From: Dyella sedimenti
GTDB lineage: Bacteria > Pseudomonadota > Gammaproteobacteria > Xanthomonadales > Rhodanobacteraceae
Length of the DNA stretch: 64,000 nt
Reading direction: 5' to 3'
Assembly (NCBI RefSeq): GCF_022760995.1
Contig: NZ_JAKWJO010000011.1
Location: 36,790 to 100,789 of the forward strand
Shown: in pieces, positions 46,277-54,781 of the stretch
How the letters are laid out: the number at the start of each line of letters is the position of its first letter
How positions within the stretch are numbered: the first letter of the stretch is position 1
Notes under the pieces: generated by a model
What the model saw: only the letters and a program-made list of their open reading frames with translations
What the model was told of the DNA's origin: nothing
Databases searched by the model: none
Translations under genes and position numbers: made by a program

Positions 46277-46909
46277 GTGACCGGCGGCGCGATCCCTATC
46301 CGGGTGCTTATCGCCGACGATCATCCGATCATGCGCGATGGCATCGCCGTGGCCCTGGAGAGCAGCGCCGACATGCAGGTGGTCGGGCAGGCGGCCGATG
46401 GCGCCGAAGCGATCGTCCGCTATCGCGAGCTGCGGCCGGACATCGCGCTGATTGACCTGCAGATGCCGGGCGTGGACGGCCTGCAGGCCATCCAGGCGAT
46501 CCATGCCGAGTTTCCGCAGGCGCGCCTGATCGTGCTCACGTCCTATCCGGGCGATGCCCGCGTCAAGCGGGCGCTGAGCCTGGGCGCCTGTGCCTACCTG
46601 CTCAAGACCGCCACGCGCGACGAGATCCTGGCCGCGATCCGCTCGGTCATCAACGGCAAACGGGTGATGGCGTCGGAAGTGGCGGGCGAGATCGCCTCGC
46701 ATGCCTGGTCGGAAATGCTCAACGACCGCGAACTGAGCGTGCTGCGCCTGGTCGCCACCGGCCATACCAACAAGCGCATCGCCGACATCCTGTGCGTATC
46801 GGAAGATACGGTGAAGGCGCGCCTGAAGAACATCATGACCAAGTTGGGCGCGCTGGACCGCACGCATGCGGTGACGCTTGCGCGCAACCGCGGGTTTCTC
46901 GACGCCTGA
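46277..46909 (+). CDS. NarL/LuxR-type response regulator
   Basis: A 210-residue regulator with an N-terminal receiver domain: acidic pair in IADDHPIMRDG, phospho-acceptor Asp60 in IALIDLQMPG and Lys in YLLKTATRDE. The C-terminal LuxR helix-turn-helix reads LNDRELSVLRLVATGHTNKR and IADILCVSEDTVKARLKNIM. GTG 46277 is preferred because GGGGAGCAGGG lies upstream. Divergent from the beta-propeller kinase with 190 bases between starts, a normal HPK/RR arrangement. Target genes are unknown. Confidence 0.93.
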   Translation: MTGGAIPIRVLIADDHPIMRDGIAVALESSADMQVVGQAADGAEAIVRYRELRPDIALIDLQMPGVDGLQAIQAIHAEFPQARLIVLTSYPGDARVKRALSLGACAYLLKTATRDEILAAIRSVINGKRVMASEVAGEIASHAWSEMLNDRELSVLRLVATGHTNKRIADILCVSEDTVKARLKNIMTKLGALDRTHAVTLARNRGFLDA

Positions 46910-46919
46910 GGGCCAAGAG

Positions 46920-47024
46920 CACCCCTCCCCAACCCTCCCCTGCAAGCAGGGGAGGGAGTGAACGCGTGCCAGCTCTTGGCTCCTCCCCCTGCTGGCAGGG
47001 GAGGTTGGGAGGGGGTGGTTGGGG
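46920..47024. repeat. Inverted pair of CTCCCCCTG-type repeats, copies 2 and 3
   Basis: Copy 2 (46920-46957) reads CCCTCCCCTGCAAGCAGGGG with CCCCTCCCCAACC on its left. Copy 3 (46976-47024) reads CTCCTCCCCCTGCTGGCAGG followed by GGAGGTTGGGAGGGGG. They are in opposite orientation about 20 bases apart, the REP-pair arrangement. Copy 3 and the copy at 55313 share additional flanking CTCTTGG sequence, which marks them as one family. Confidence 0.75.
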
Positions 47025-47439
47025 CACGCCAGGATATTGAACAGGCACCTTGCCCGCCGGCTGTTGCAACACTGCGACAGTGCCGTACGAGCCCTCGGCG
47101 CTTTTACCTGATCGGGTAACCGAGTTTTGCCGCGTTAGGGCTACGCCTCCGGACGCGACTGGACACAATGGGCGGCACGGCGCGGATGGATGCCGCGTCG
47201 GGTTCACCTTGCCACCACCGCCACGAAGGCATCGTTTTCCGGATGCATGGGGTCGGATGCGAATCGCCACGATACGCGTCCAACCGTGGGGAGTTATCCA
47301 CGTCGATCCAGAATCGTGACAGCGGCGCCATGCCGCGGCCGTTTCCGCGACGCCGGCACCGCCGCCTGCTGGATGGGTGATGCCGTCGTCTTTGCCTGGC
47401 GCTCGCGCGCCTTCTCAAAACCCGTAGGGACATACTGCC
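47025..47439. other. 415-base intergenic stretch with no gene seen
   Basis: It lies between the paired repeats and the alpha/beta hydrolase. I found no credible coding sequence with a ribosome site, and no clear promoter or operator. The only recognisable element is AAACCCGTAGGGACATACTGCC just before the hydrolase start, with a weak AGGGA ribosome site. Confidence 0.5.
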
Positions 47440-48261
47440 ATGAGCACGATCACCACGAGAGACGGGACGCAGATCTACTACAAGGATTGGGGGCAGGGCC
47501 AGCCTGTCGTGTTTTCGCACGGCTGGCCGCTGACGGCCGACGCCTGGGACGCGCAGATGCTTTTCCTGAGTTCGCGCGGCTATCGCACCATCGCGCACGA
47601 CCGCCGTGGCCACGGCCGCTCCGGCCAGCCATGGAACGGCAACGACATGGACACCTATGCCGACGACCTGGCCGAGCTGATCGAGAAGCTCGACCTGAAG
47701 GACGCGGTGCTGGTGGGACACTCCACCGGCGGCGGCGAGGTGGCGCACTACATCGGACGCCACGGCAATGCGCGCGTGGCCAAGGCAGTGCTGATCGGCG
47801 CGGTGCCGCCAATCATGCTCAAGAGCGACAGCAATCCCGGCGGCACGCCGATCGAGGTGTTCGACGACCTGCGCGCCAAGACCCTGGCCGACCGTTCGCA
47901 GTTCTTCAAGGACCTGTCGGGGCCGTTCTATGGCGCCAACCGGCCCGGCTCCAAGGCGACCCAGGGCATGCGCGACTCGTTCTGGCTGCAGGGCATGCTG
48001 GGCGGCCTGAAGGGCCTGTACGACTGCATCAAGGAATTCTCCGAGGTCGACTATACGCCCGACCTGAAGAAGATCGAGGTGCCCACGCTGGTCATCCACG
48101 GCGACGACGATCAGATCGTGCCGATCGACGACGCCGGCCGCCTGTCCGCCAAGATCGTGAAGAACGCCACGCTGAAGGTCTATCCGGGCGCACCGCACGG
48201 CCTGACGTCCACGCACCAGGAGCAGGTCAACCAGGACCTGCTCGAGTTCATCCGTTCCTGA
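47440..48261 (+). CDS. Alpha/beta hydrolase, cofactor-free haloperoxidase/esterase type
   Basis: A 273-residue cytoplasmic serine hydrolase. The oxyanion segment is FSHGWPLTADAWDAQ. The nucleophile elbow GHSTGG carries Ser95, the acid is probably Asp224 in HGDDDQIVP, and His253 in PGAPHGLTSTH completes the triad. FSHGWP, HDRRGHGRS and the TYADDLAEL segment are typical of non-heme chloroperoxidases and arylesterases, which perhydrolyse acids or cleave esters. It is the first of an eight-gene same-strand series. No regulator is adjacent. Confidence 0.92.
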   Translation: MSTITTRDGTQIYYKDWGQGQPVVFSHGWPLTADAWDAQMLFLSSRGYRTIAHDRRGHGRSGQPWNGNDMDTYADDLAELIEKLDLKDAVLVGHSTGGGEVAHYIGRHGNARVAKAVLIGAVPPIMLKSDSNPGGTPIEVFDDLRAKTLADRSQFFKDLSGPFYGANRPGSKATQGMRDSFWLQGMLGGLKGLYDCIKEFSEVDYTPDLKKIEVPTLVIHGDDDQIVPIDDAGRLSAKIVKNATLKVYPGAPHGLTSTHQEQVNQDLLEFIRS

Positions 48262-48319
48262 CCCACGGCATGCCGGCCGCCGCTGCGCGGCCGGCATGTC
48301 CCACTCAATGGAGGCATCC

Positions 48320-48973
48320 ATGGCCATCGCCGCAACCCCCACGCCCGGCAAGCAACTGCTCAGCCCCAAGGATCATGCGCTGATCCTCATCGACTTCCAG
48401 TCGCAGATGTCCTTCGCGACGCACTCCATCGACGCCATCACGCTGCGCAACAACGCCGCCCTGGTGGCGCACGCGGCCGCCAGCTTCAAGGTGCCGACCA
48501 TCCTCACCACGGTGGCGGAGAAGAGCTTCTCCGGCCCGATGTTCAATGAGATCACCGATCCGTTCCCGGGCCAGGCGCTGCTCGATCGCACCTCCATGAA
48601 CACCTGGGAGGATGCGGCGGTGATCAAGCGCGTCAACGAGATCGGCAAGGAGCGGCTGGTGTTCGCCGGCCTGTGGACCTCGGTATGCATCGTCGGCCCG
48701 ACGCTGTCGGCGCTGGACCAGGGCTACGAGGTGTACGTGATCGCCGACGCCTGCGGCGACGTCTCGGCCGAGGCGCACGACCGCGCGATGGAACGCATGA
48801 TGCAGGCCGGCGTGCGGCCGATGACCTCGCTGCAATACCTGCTGGAACTGCAGCGCGACTGGGCGCGCACGGACAGCTACGAAAGCACCACCGGCATCGC
48901 CAAGCGCTTCGGCGGCTCCTATGGCCTGGGGGTCATCTACGCCAAGAGCATGTTCGGCGCCCACGAGGGCTGA
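48320..48973 (+). CDS. YcaC-like isochorismatase-superfamily hydrolase
   Basis: A 217-residue cysteine hydrolase. Candidate triad: Asp25 in LILIDFQSQM, Arg90 in LLDRTSMNTWED and Cys123 in GLWTSVCIVGP, matching the Asp-Arg-Cys pattern I recall for YcaC. The insert TSFE-like TTVAEKSFSGPMFNEITDPF and the C-terminal ELQRDWARTDSYE are also YcaC-like. The substrate of YcaC proteins is unknown. GGAGG before ATG 48320 decides the start. It follows the alpha/beta hydrolase by 58 bases and precedes the XapX gene by 35 bases, so one operon is likely. Confidence 0.88.
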   Translation: MAIAATPTPGKQLLSPKDHALILIDFQSQMSFATHSIDAITLRNNAALVAHAAASFKVPTILTTVAEKSFSGPMFNEITDPFPGQALLDRTSMNTWEDAAVIKRVNEIGKERLVFAGLWTSVCIVGPTLSALDQGYEVYVIADACGDVSAEAHDRAMERMMQAGVRPMTSLQYLLELQRDWARTDSYESTTGIAKRFGGSYGLGVIYAKSMFGAHEG

Positions 48974-49008
48974 TTCGCAGCGGCGCCGCCGGCGCGGGGA
49001 ATGCATCG

Positions 49009-49287
49009 ATGAAAACCTATGTGGTCTCGCTGGCCGTCGGCCTACTGGTCGGCATCATCTACGGCCTGATGAAAGTGCGCTCGCCGGCGCCGCCGATGGT
49101 GGCGCTGGTCGGCCTGCTGGGCATCCTGATCGGCGAACAGTTGCCGCCGCTGGTCAGGCAGGTATGGCAGCGGCAGGGCAGCGCGGTCGGCTGGATCGGC
49201 CAGCAGGTCAAGCCGCACGTGTTCGGCGAACTGCCGTGCGGCCCCGACGTCAAGCAGGCGCGCAGCGAGGAAGGAGAGCAGTCATGA
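49009..49287 (+). CDS. XapX-domain small membrane protein
   Basis: A 92-residue protein. The first 50 residues, MKTYVVSLAVGLLVGIIYGL followed by MKVRSPAPPMVALVGLLGIL, form two transmembrane segments with the conserved RSPAPP turn; this is the XapX domain (DUF1427). The hydrophilic C-terminal 40 residues are variable. The domain is typically found beside hydrolases and amidohydrolases and has no established function. Its stop overlaps the start of the following amidohydrolase (ATGA), so the two are translationally coupled. Confidence 0.88.
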   Translation: MKTYVVSLAVGLLVGIIYGLMKVRSPAPPMVALVGLLGILIGEQLPPLVRQVWQRQGSAVGWIGQQVKPHVFGELPCGPDVKQARSEEGEQS

Positions 49288-51149
49288 GCACACCGGAGCT
49301 GATCCTGCACAACGGCCGCTTCGCCACGCTGGACCGCTCGCGTCCCGAGGCTCAGGCCGTCGCCATCGCGGACGGCAAGTTCGTGGCGGTGGGCGAGGCG
49401 GCGGAGGTCATGCCGCTGGCCGGCCCGCGCACGCGCGTGGTCGACCTCGAGGGCCGGCGCGTGCTGCCCGGCCTGATCGACAACCACCTGCACATCATCC
49501 GCGGCGGCCTCAACTACAACCTGGAGCTGCGCTGGGACGGCGTGCGCTCGCTGGCCGACGCCATGGCCATGCTCAAGGCGCAGGTGGCGATCACGCCCGC
49601 GCCGCAATGGGTGCGCGTGGTCGGCGGCTTCACCGAACACCAGTTCGCCGAGAAGCGCCTGCCCACCATCGACGAGCTCAACGCAGTAGCGCCGGAGACG
49701 CCGGTGTTCCTGCTGCACCTGTACGACCGCGCCATCCTCAACGGCGCCGCGTTGCGCGCGGTGGGCTACACCAAGGACACGCCCGAGCCGCCGGGCGGCC
49801 AGATCCTGCGCGACGGCAGCGGCAATCCCACCGGGCTGCTGCTGGCCAAGCCCAACGCCGGCATCCTCTACGCCACGCTGGCGAAGGGGCCGAAGCTGCC
49901 GTTCGACTACCAGCTCAATTCCACCCGCCATTTCATGCGCGAGTTGAACCGGCTGGGCGTGACCGGCGCCATCGACGCGGGCGGCGGCTTCCAGAACTAT
50001 CCGGAAGACTACGCGGTGATCGAGCAGCTCGCCGCGGCCGGCCAGCTCACCATCCGCCTGGCCTACAACCTGTTCACCCAGAAGCCCAGGCAGGAGAGGG
50101 ACGACTTCCTCAACTGGACGCGCACCTCCAAGTACAAGCAGGGCGACGACTATTTCCGCCACAACGGCGCGGGCGAGATGCTGGTGTTCTCCGCCGCGGA
50201 CTTCGAGGATTTCCGCCAGCCGCGCCCCGACATGCCGGCTGAGATGGAAGGCGAGCTGGAAGCGGTGGTGCGCATCCTGGCCGAGAACCGCTGGCCGTGG
50301 CGCATGCATGCGACCTACGACGAGACCATCAGCCGCGCGCTGGACGTGTTCGAGAAGGTCAACCGCGACATCCCGCTGCAAGGGCTGAACTGGTTCTTCG
50401 ATCACGCCGAGACCATCTCCGAGCATTCCATCGACCGCATCGCGGCACTGGGCGGCGGCATCGCCGTGCAGCACCGCATGGCCTATCAGGGCGAGTACTT
50501 CGTCGAGCGCTACGGTGCCGCCGCCGCGCAGGCCACGCCGCCGGTGGCGCGCATCCTGGAGAAGGGCGTGAAGACCTCGGCGGGCACCGATGCCACCCGC
50601 GTGGCCTCGTACAACCCCTGGGTGTCGCTGGCCTGGTTGGTCACCGGCAAGACCGTGGGCGGGCTGTCGATCTACCCGCGCCGCAACTGCCTGGACCGCG
50701 AGACGGCGCTGCGCATGTGGACCGAGTACGTCACCTGGTTCTCCAACGAGGAGGGCCGGAAGGGACGCATCGCGGTGGGCCAGCTGGCCGACCTTGTCGT
50801 GCCCGACCGCGACTACTTCGCCTGCGCCGAGGACGATATCGCCGACACCACCGCACTGCTCACCGTGGTGGGCGGGCGCGTGGTCTACGGTGCCGGCGAC
50901 TTCGGCCCGCTGGACGAGGCGGGCGTGCCGCCGGCGATGCCGGACTGGTCGCCGGTGCGCACCTATGGCGGCTACGGCGCCTGGGCCCAGCAGCGTCAGG
51001 CGCTGCCGGCGCCGCGCGTGGCGTGCGGTTGCGCCCACGATTGCGGCGTGCATGGCCACGACCATGCCACGGCCTGGTCCAGCCGGTTGCCGGTGGGCGA
51101 CCTCAAGTCGTTCTGGGGCGCGCTCGGTTGCTCGTGCTGGGCAGTATGA
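49284..51149 (+). CDS. YtcJ-like amidohydrolase with a Cys/His-rich tail
   Basis: A 621-residue metal-dependent hydrolase, cytoplasmic. It has LILHNGRFATLD, then GLIDNHLHI with His68 and His70, RWPWRMHATYDETISRALDV, WFFDHAETISEHSIDR, GIAVQHRMAYQGEYFVERYG and GVKTSAGTDATRVASYNPW. It is clearly paralogous to the protein at 32201-33934 along its whole length. Unlike that copy it has a C-terminal extension rich in cysteine and histidine (ACGCAHDCGVHGHDHA and GCSCW), suggesting an extra metal site. It is coupled to XapX upstream and followed ten bases later by a DoxX gene. Confidence 0.9.
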   Translation: MSTPELILHNGRFATLDRSRPEAQAVAIADGKFVAVGEAAEVMPLAGPRTRVVDLEGRRVLPGLIDNHLHIIRGGLNYNLELRWDGVRSLADAMAMLKAQVAITPAPQWVRVVGGFTEHQFAEKRLPTIDELNAVAPETPVFLLHLYDRAILNGAALRAVGYTKDTPEPPGGQILRDGSGNPTGLLLAKPNAGILYATLAKGPKLPFDYQLNSTRHFMRELNRLGVTGAIDAGGGFQNYPEDYAVIEQLAAAGQLTIRLAYNLFTQKPRQERDDFLNWTRTSKYKQGDDYFRHNGAGEMLVFSAADFEDFRQPRPDMPAEMEGELEAVVRILAENRWPWRMHATYDETISRALDVFEKVNRDIPLQGLNWFFDHAETISEHSIDRIAALGGGIAVQHRMAYQGEYFVERYGAAAAQATPPVARILEKGVKTSAGTDATRVASYNPWVSLAWLVTGKTVGGLSIYPRRNCLDRETALRMWTEYVTWFSNEEGRKGRIAVGQLADLVVPDRDYFACAEDDIADTTALLTVVGGRVVYGAGDFGPLDEAGVPPAMPDWSPVRTYGGYGAWAQQRQALPAPRVACGCAHDCGVHGHDHATAWSSRLPVGDLKSFWGALGCSCWAV

Positions 51150-51159
51150 GGTGGGCGCG

Positions 51160-51585
51160 ATGAGTGCGCATGGCGATAGTCCGCTGGCGCGGCGCTTCAC
51201 CGTGCCGGCCGTGCGCTGGGTAGCCCTGTTGGGATTGTGCGCGGCCTATCTGCAGGGCGGCCTGCAGAAGCTGCTCGATGTGCCGGCGGCGATCGCCGAG
51301 ACCGCCGGCTTCGGCCTGGCGCCGGCCGCGCCCATCACGGTCGCCACCCTCGTGTTGGAGCTGGGCGCCTCGGTGCTGATCCTGTCGGGACGCCTGCGCT
51401 GGCTCGGCGCCTTGCTGCTGGCCGTGTTCACCCTGATGGCGACAGGGCTGGCCAACCGTTTCTGGGATGCGGCCGGCACGCAGCGCTTCATGCTGGCCAA
51501 TGCGTTCTTCGAGCACCTTGGGCTGGTGGGCGGTTTTCTGCTGGTGGCCTGGCAGGACCTGCGCGAGCGCCGCCGGGCTGGTTGA
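51160..51585 (+). CDS. DoxX-family membrane protein
   Basis: A 141-residue integral membrane protein with four hydrophobic helices. The DoxX-like layout is visible: WVALLGLCAAYLQGGLQKLL, a second segment rich in valine and leucine near VATLVLELGASVLILSG, LGALLLAVFTLMATGLANRF and FFEHLGLVGGFLLVAW, with conserved residues in the HLGLVGG motif. DoxX relatives couple to membrane redox processes such as thiosulfate or quinone reduction, and often accompany stress hydrolases. It starts ten bases after the amidohydrolase stop, in the same operon. Confidence 0.85.
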   Translation: MSAHGDSPLARRFTVPAVRWVALLGLCAAYLQGGLQKLLDVPAAIAETAGFGLAPAAPITVATLVLELGASVLILSGRLRWLGALLLAVFTLMATGLANRFWDAAGTQRFMLANAFFEHLGLVGGFLLVAWQDLRERRRAG

Positions 51586-51658
51586 TGTGACGCGACGACT
51601 ATCGGCGCGCGAGCGCCGCGGTTTCCACCTTCAAGACAGGATTCACCAGGAGTTTCCC

Positions 51659-52582
51659 ATGCGTATCGCTTCCCGTTGGTCCGCTTCCCTGTTCGGCCTG
51701 GCGCTCTCGGGCGCCGTGGCGTTGCTTCCGGCCGGCACGGCGCTGGCCCGTACCGGCACGCCGGCCACGCCGATGGTGGCGGTCGGCGCGCAATACGACA
51801 CCACCCACGTCTACGTGGCGCCCGGGGATGTGGACCGCTTCGTGCAGAGCTTCCTCGCCACCTTCGGCGGACGGAGCACCAAGCAGGTGGTGGCCACGGT
51901 GACACCCACGCCGAGCAGCACCACCTCGCAGCTGCTGCAGACGCCGGTGGGCACGGTGTCGCTGTTCGGCTTCAAGACGCCGATCCCGTTCCCGTTCGGC
52001 GCCGAACGCACCGGCTACCTGGTGACCAACCTCGACACCGCCATCGCCGCCGCGCGCGCCTCGGGCGCCGACGTGCTGGTGTCGATCTTCCCCGACCCGA
52101 TCGGCCGCGACGCGGTCATCCAGTGGCCGGGCGGCGTGAACATGCAGCTGTACTGGCACACCACGCCGCCGTCGTACGCGCCGTTCCAGACCATTCCCGA
52201 GAACCGCGTCTACGTGTCGCCCGACCGCGCCGATGCGTTCGTCAGGAGCTTCGTGACGTTCTCGCACGGCAAGGTGGTGTCGGACGTGGCCAAGGCGCCC
52301 GGCGTGGAGATCGGCCGGCCGAACGACACCTACCGCCGCATCCGCATCGAGTCGACCTTCGGCAAGATGACCGTGCACGTCACCGACGGCCACCTGCCGT
52401 ATCCCTACGGCCATGAGTTGACCGGCTACGAAGTGGGCGACCTCGGCGCCACGCTCGACAAGGCCAAGGCGAACGGCGTGCAGGTGTTGGTGCCGAGCTT
52501 CCGCAGCGATGGCCGCGATTCGGCCATCGTGCAGTTCCCGGGTGGCTACGTCGCGGAGATCCACGCCAACGCGGGCCCCTGA
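51659..52582 (+). CDS. Exported two-module VOC/glyoxalase-like protein
   Basis: A 307-residue protein with a signal peptide (SLFGLALSGAVALLPAGTALA, cleavage before RTG). Two similar halves are visible: TTHVYVAPGDVDRFVQSFLA (about 48-67) with GYLVTNLDTAIAAARASGAD, and ENRVYVSPDRADAFVRSFVT (about 182-201) with GYEVGDLGATLDKAKANGVQ. Such tandem strands resemble the vicinal-oxygen-chelate fold, but clear metal ligands are not obvious. AGGAG eight bases before ATG 51659 supports the start. Its position with DoxX and a porin indicates a periplasmic role. Confidence 0.75.
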   Translation: MRIASRWSASLFGLALSGAVALLPAGTALARTGTPATPMVAVGAQYDTTHVYVAPGDVDRFVQSFLATFGGRSTKQVVATVTPTPSSTTSQLLQTPVGTVSLFGFKTPIPFPFGAERTGYLVTNLDTAIAAARASGADVLVSIFPDPIGRDAVIQWPGGVNMQLYWHTTPPSYAPFQTIPENRVYVSPDRADAFVRSFVTFSHGKVVSDVAKAPGVEIGRPNDTYRRIRIESTFGKMTVHVTDGHLPYPYGHELTGYEVGDLGATLDKAKANGVQVLVPSFRSDGRDSAIVQFPGGYVAEIHANAGP

Positions 52583-52585
52583 TCG

Positions 52586-54028
52586 ATGCGGCGGGAGCGG
52601 GCAGCGGCGGCGAGCCTGCTGCTGGCCGGGGCGCTGGCGCCCTGGCCAGCATGGGCGCAAGCGCAGGATGCCGCCGCCGACTCCACCGAGGCCACCCCGG
52701 TGCAGGGTCCGGCGGTGCGTCCCGTCCCACGCAGCAACCGCTGGCAGGAGGACTGGTTGGTGCTGGCCGATCCGGCCTTGCGCACGCAACGGGGTGACGC
52801 GCTGAAGTACATCGCCCTGGACACGGACGATGCCAGGACCTATCTCTCGATGGGCGCCAACCTGCGTGAGCGGGTGGAGATGTCCGATGCGCCCAACCTC
52901 GGCGTAGGCGGGCAGCGCAACAACACCTACCTGCTGCAACGCCTGCAGATCCATGCCGACCTGCGCTTCGCCCAATACTGGCAGGCCTTCGTGCAGTTCG
53001 AGGACGCCCGCACCGCCAACAAGCAGGTGATCGGCGGCGCGGACCGCAACCCGTGGGACCTGCGGCTGGCCTTCCTGGCCTATGTCCACACGTTCGATGC
53101 GGGTACCTTCAAGGCGCGCGCGGGCCGGCAGGATTTTGCCTTCGACCTGCAGCGCTTCGTGTCGCTGCGCGACGGGCCGAATGTGCGCCAGTCCTTCGAT
53201 GCGATCTGGGTGGACTGGGAGACCGGGCGGTGGCGTTTCATCGGGTTCCTCAGCCAGCCGGTGCAGTACAGGGACCTGCATCCTTTCGACGATACCTCCA
53301 ACCGGCATTTCCGCTTCAACACCCTGCGCGTGGAACGGCTGGTGTCCGGGCACGACGAGCTGTCCGCGTACTATTCGCTCTACAGCCGCGATGCCGCGCG
53401 CTACCTCGACGCCATCGGCGACGAGCGGCGCGACGTCTACGACCTGCGCTTCGCCGGCGACGCGGCGGGCCTGGACTGGGACCTGGAAGGCATGGCGCAG
53501 CGCGGCCATGTGGGCGGCAAGGCCATCGACGCCTGGGGCGCGGGCATGCGCGCCGGCTTCACCTGGGCCGGTGCGGCCTGGCATCCCCGCCTGGGGTTGC
53601 AGGTCGACGCGGCCTCCGGCGACCGCCATCCCGGCGACAGCACGCTGGGTACCTTCAACCCGCTGTTTCCCAACGGCTATTACTTCACCCTGGCGGGCTT
53701 CACTGGCTACACCAACCTGCTGCACATCAAGCCGGGGATGACGGTCAAGCCATTGGCTGGCCTCGGCATCACAGGCGCGGTGGGCTTGCTGTGGCGGCAG
53801 ACCACCCATGACGCGATCTACGTGCAGCCCAATATCCCGCTAGCCGGCACGGCCGGGCAGGGCGGACGCTGGACCGGCGCCTACGGGCAGCTGCGCGTGG
53901 ACTACGCCTTCAACGCCAACTTCACCGGCGCGGTGGAAGCTGTGCACTATGACGCAGGCCGCGCCGTCCGCCTGGCGGGCGGGCGCGACGGCGATTATCT
54001 TGGCGTCGAACTGAAGTACATGTGGTAG
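52586..54028 (+). CDS. Alginate-export-type outer-membrane porin
   Basis: A 480-residue exported protein with a signal peptide (AAASLLLAGALAPWPAWAQ). The mature part resembles PF13372 (alginate export/AlgE-like): LKYIALDTDDARTYLSMGAN, RLQIHADLRFAQYWQAFVQF, FKARAGRQDFAFDLQRFVSL and VDAASGDRHPGDSTLGTFNP with FPNGYYFTLAG. It ends VELKYMW. These barrels import or export acidic or other small organic compounds. It starts three bases after the VOC-like stop, strong evidence of co-transcription. A parallel pairing (porin plus YtcJ-like enzyme) exists at 32-35 kb. Confidence 0.87.
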   Translation: MRRERAAAASLLLAGALAPWPAWAQAQDAAADSTEATPVQGPAVRPVPRSNRWQEDWLVLADPALRTQRGDALKYIALDTDDARTYLSMGANLRERVEMSDAPNLGVGGQRNNTYLLQRLQIHADLRFAQYWQAFVQFEDARTANKQVIGGADRNPWDLRLAFLAYVHTFDAGTFKARAGRQDFAFDLQRFVSLRDGPNVRQSFDAIWVDWETGRWRFIGFLSQPVQYRDLHPFDDTSNRHFRFNTLRVERLVSGHDELSAYYSLYSRDAARYLDAIGDERRDVYDLRFAGDAAGLDWDLEGMAQRGHVGGKAIDAWGAGMRAGFTWAGAAWHPRLGLQVDAASGDRHPGDSTLGTFNPLFPNGYYFTLAGFTGYTNLLHIKPGMTVKPLAGLGITGAVGLLWRQTTHDAIYVQPNIPLAGTAGQGGRWTGAYGQLRVDYAFNANFTGAVEAVHYDAGRAVRLAGGRDGDYLGVELKYMW

Positions 54029-54055
54029 GAACCATCCAGCAAAGGATGCGGGCGC

Positions 54056-54748
54056 ATGGCTGACAAACCCCTCTTGCCGACGATACTCAGCGTGAACGCG
54101 GGGTACGTCGACACGGCCGGTTTCCTGGCGCTGCATGGCCTGTTCACCGCGCATGTCACCGGCAACTTCGTCACCATCGGCGCGGCCTTGGTGATGGGCA
54201 CCTCCGGCATCGTGGCCAAGCTGCTGGCGCTGCCGGTGTTCTGCCTGGCGGTGATCGGCGCGCGCCTGCTGCGCTACCGGCTGCAGGCGCACGGGCGGCC
54301 GGTGGTGGCGACGCTGCTGCTGGTCAAGCTGGTGCTGTTCGTCGCCGCGGCGATCCTCGCGCTGCGCTACGGCCCGTTCGGCGCGGGCGACAGCTGGGGA
54401 GGCACGGTCACCGGCATGACCCTGGTGATCGCCATGGCCATCCAGAACGCGGTGCACCGGGTGCACCTGGGCAGCTCGCCGCCTTCCACCCTGATGACCG
54501 GCACCACCACCCAGATCATGCTGGACCTCGCCGACCGCATCCAGGGCGTGGCCCCGGAGCAGCGCGCACAGGCGGACCAGCGCCTCAGGCGCATGAGTTA
54601 CGCCGTGCTGGCTTTTGCCGCAGGCTGTGCGGCGGGTGCGCTACTGTATGCGTTCGCCGGCATGTGGTGCTTCGCGGTACCGCCGCTGCTGGCGCTGGGT
54701 GCCTATCTACGCCATGAGGACGTTGCGCTCGCCGCGGCGCACCCATGA
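54056..54748 (+). CDS. DUF1275 (YoaK-type) membrane protein
   Basis: A 230-residue inner-membrane protein with six hydrophobic helices. The family's N-terminal segment LSVNAGYVDTAGFLALHGLF, TAHVTGNFVTIGAAL and the HLGSSPPSTLMTGTTTQIML motif in the middle are diagnostic of DUF1275. No function is established. It lies 27 bases after the porin stop and is the last gene of the series before Dps. Confidence 0.9.
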   Translation: MADKPLLPTILSVNAGYVDTAGFLALHGLFTAHVTGNFVTIGAALVMGTSGIVAKLLALPVFCLAVIGARLLRYRLQAHGRPVVATLLLVKLVLFVAAAILALRYGPFGAGDSWGGTVTGMTLVIAMAIQNAVHRVHLGSSPPSTLMTGTTTQIMLDLADRIQGVAPEQRAQADQRLRRMSYAVLAFAAGCAAGALLYAFAGMWCFAVPPLLALGAYLRHEDVALAAAHP

Positions 54749-54781
54749 CGCCCCATCCCCACCTCCATCAGGAGACTTGTG

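Noticed and set aside
47168..47380. Possible small gene upstream of the alpha/beta hydrolase
   Set aside because: Arg/Ser-rich translation, no ribosome site, no conserved features.
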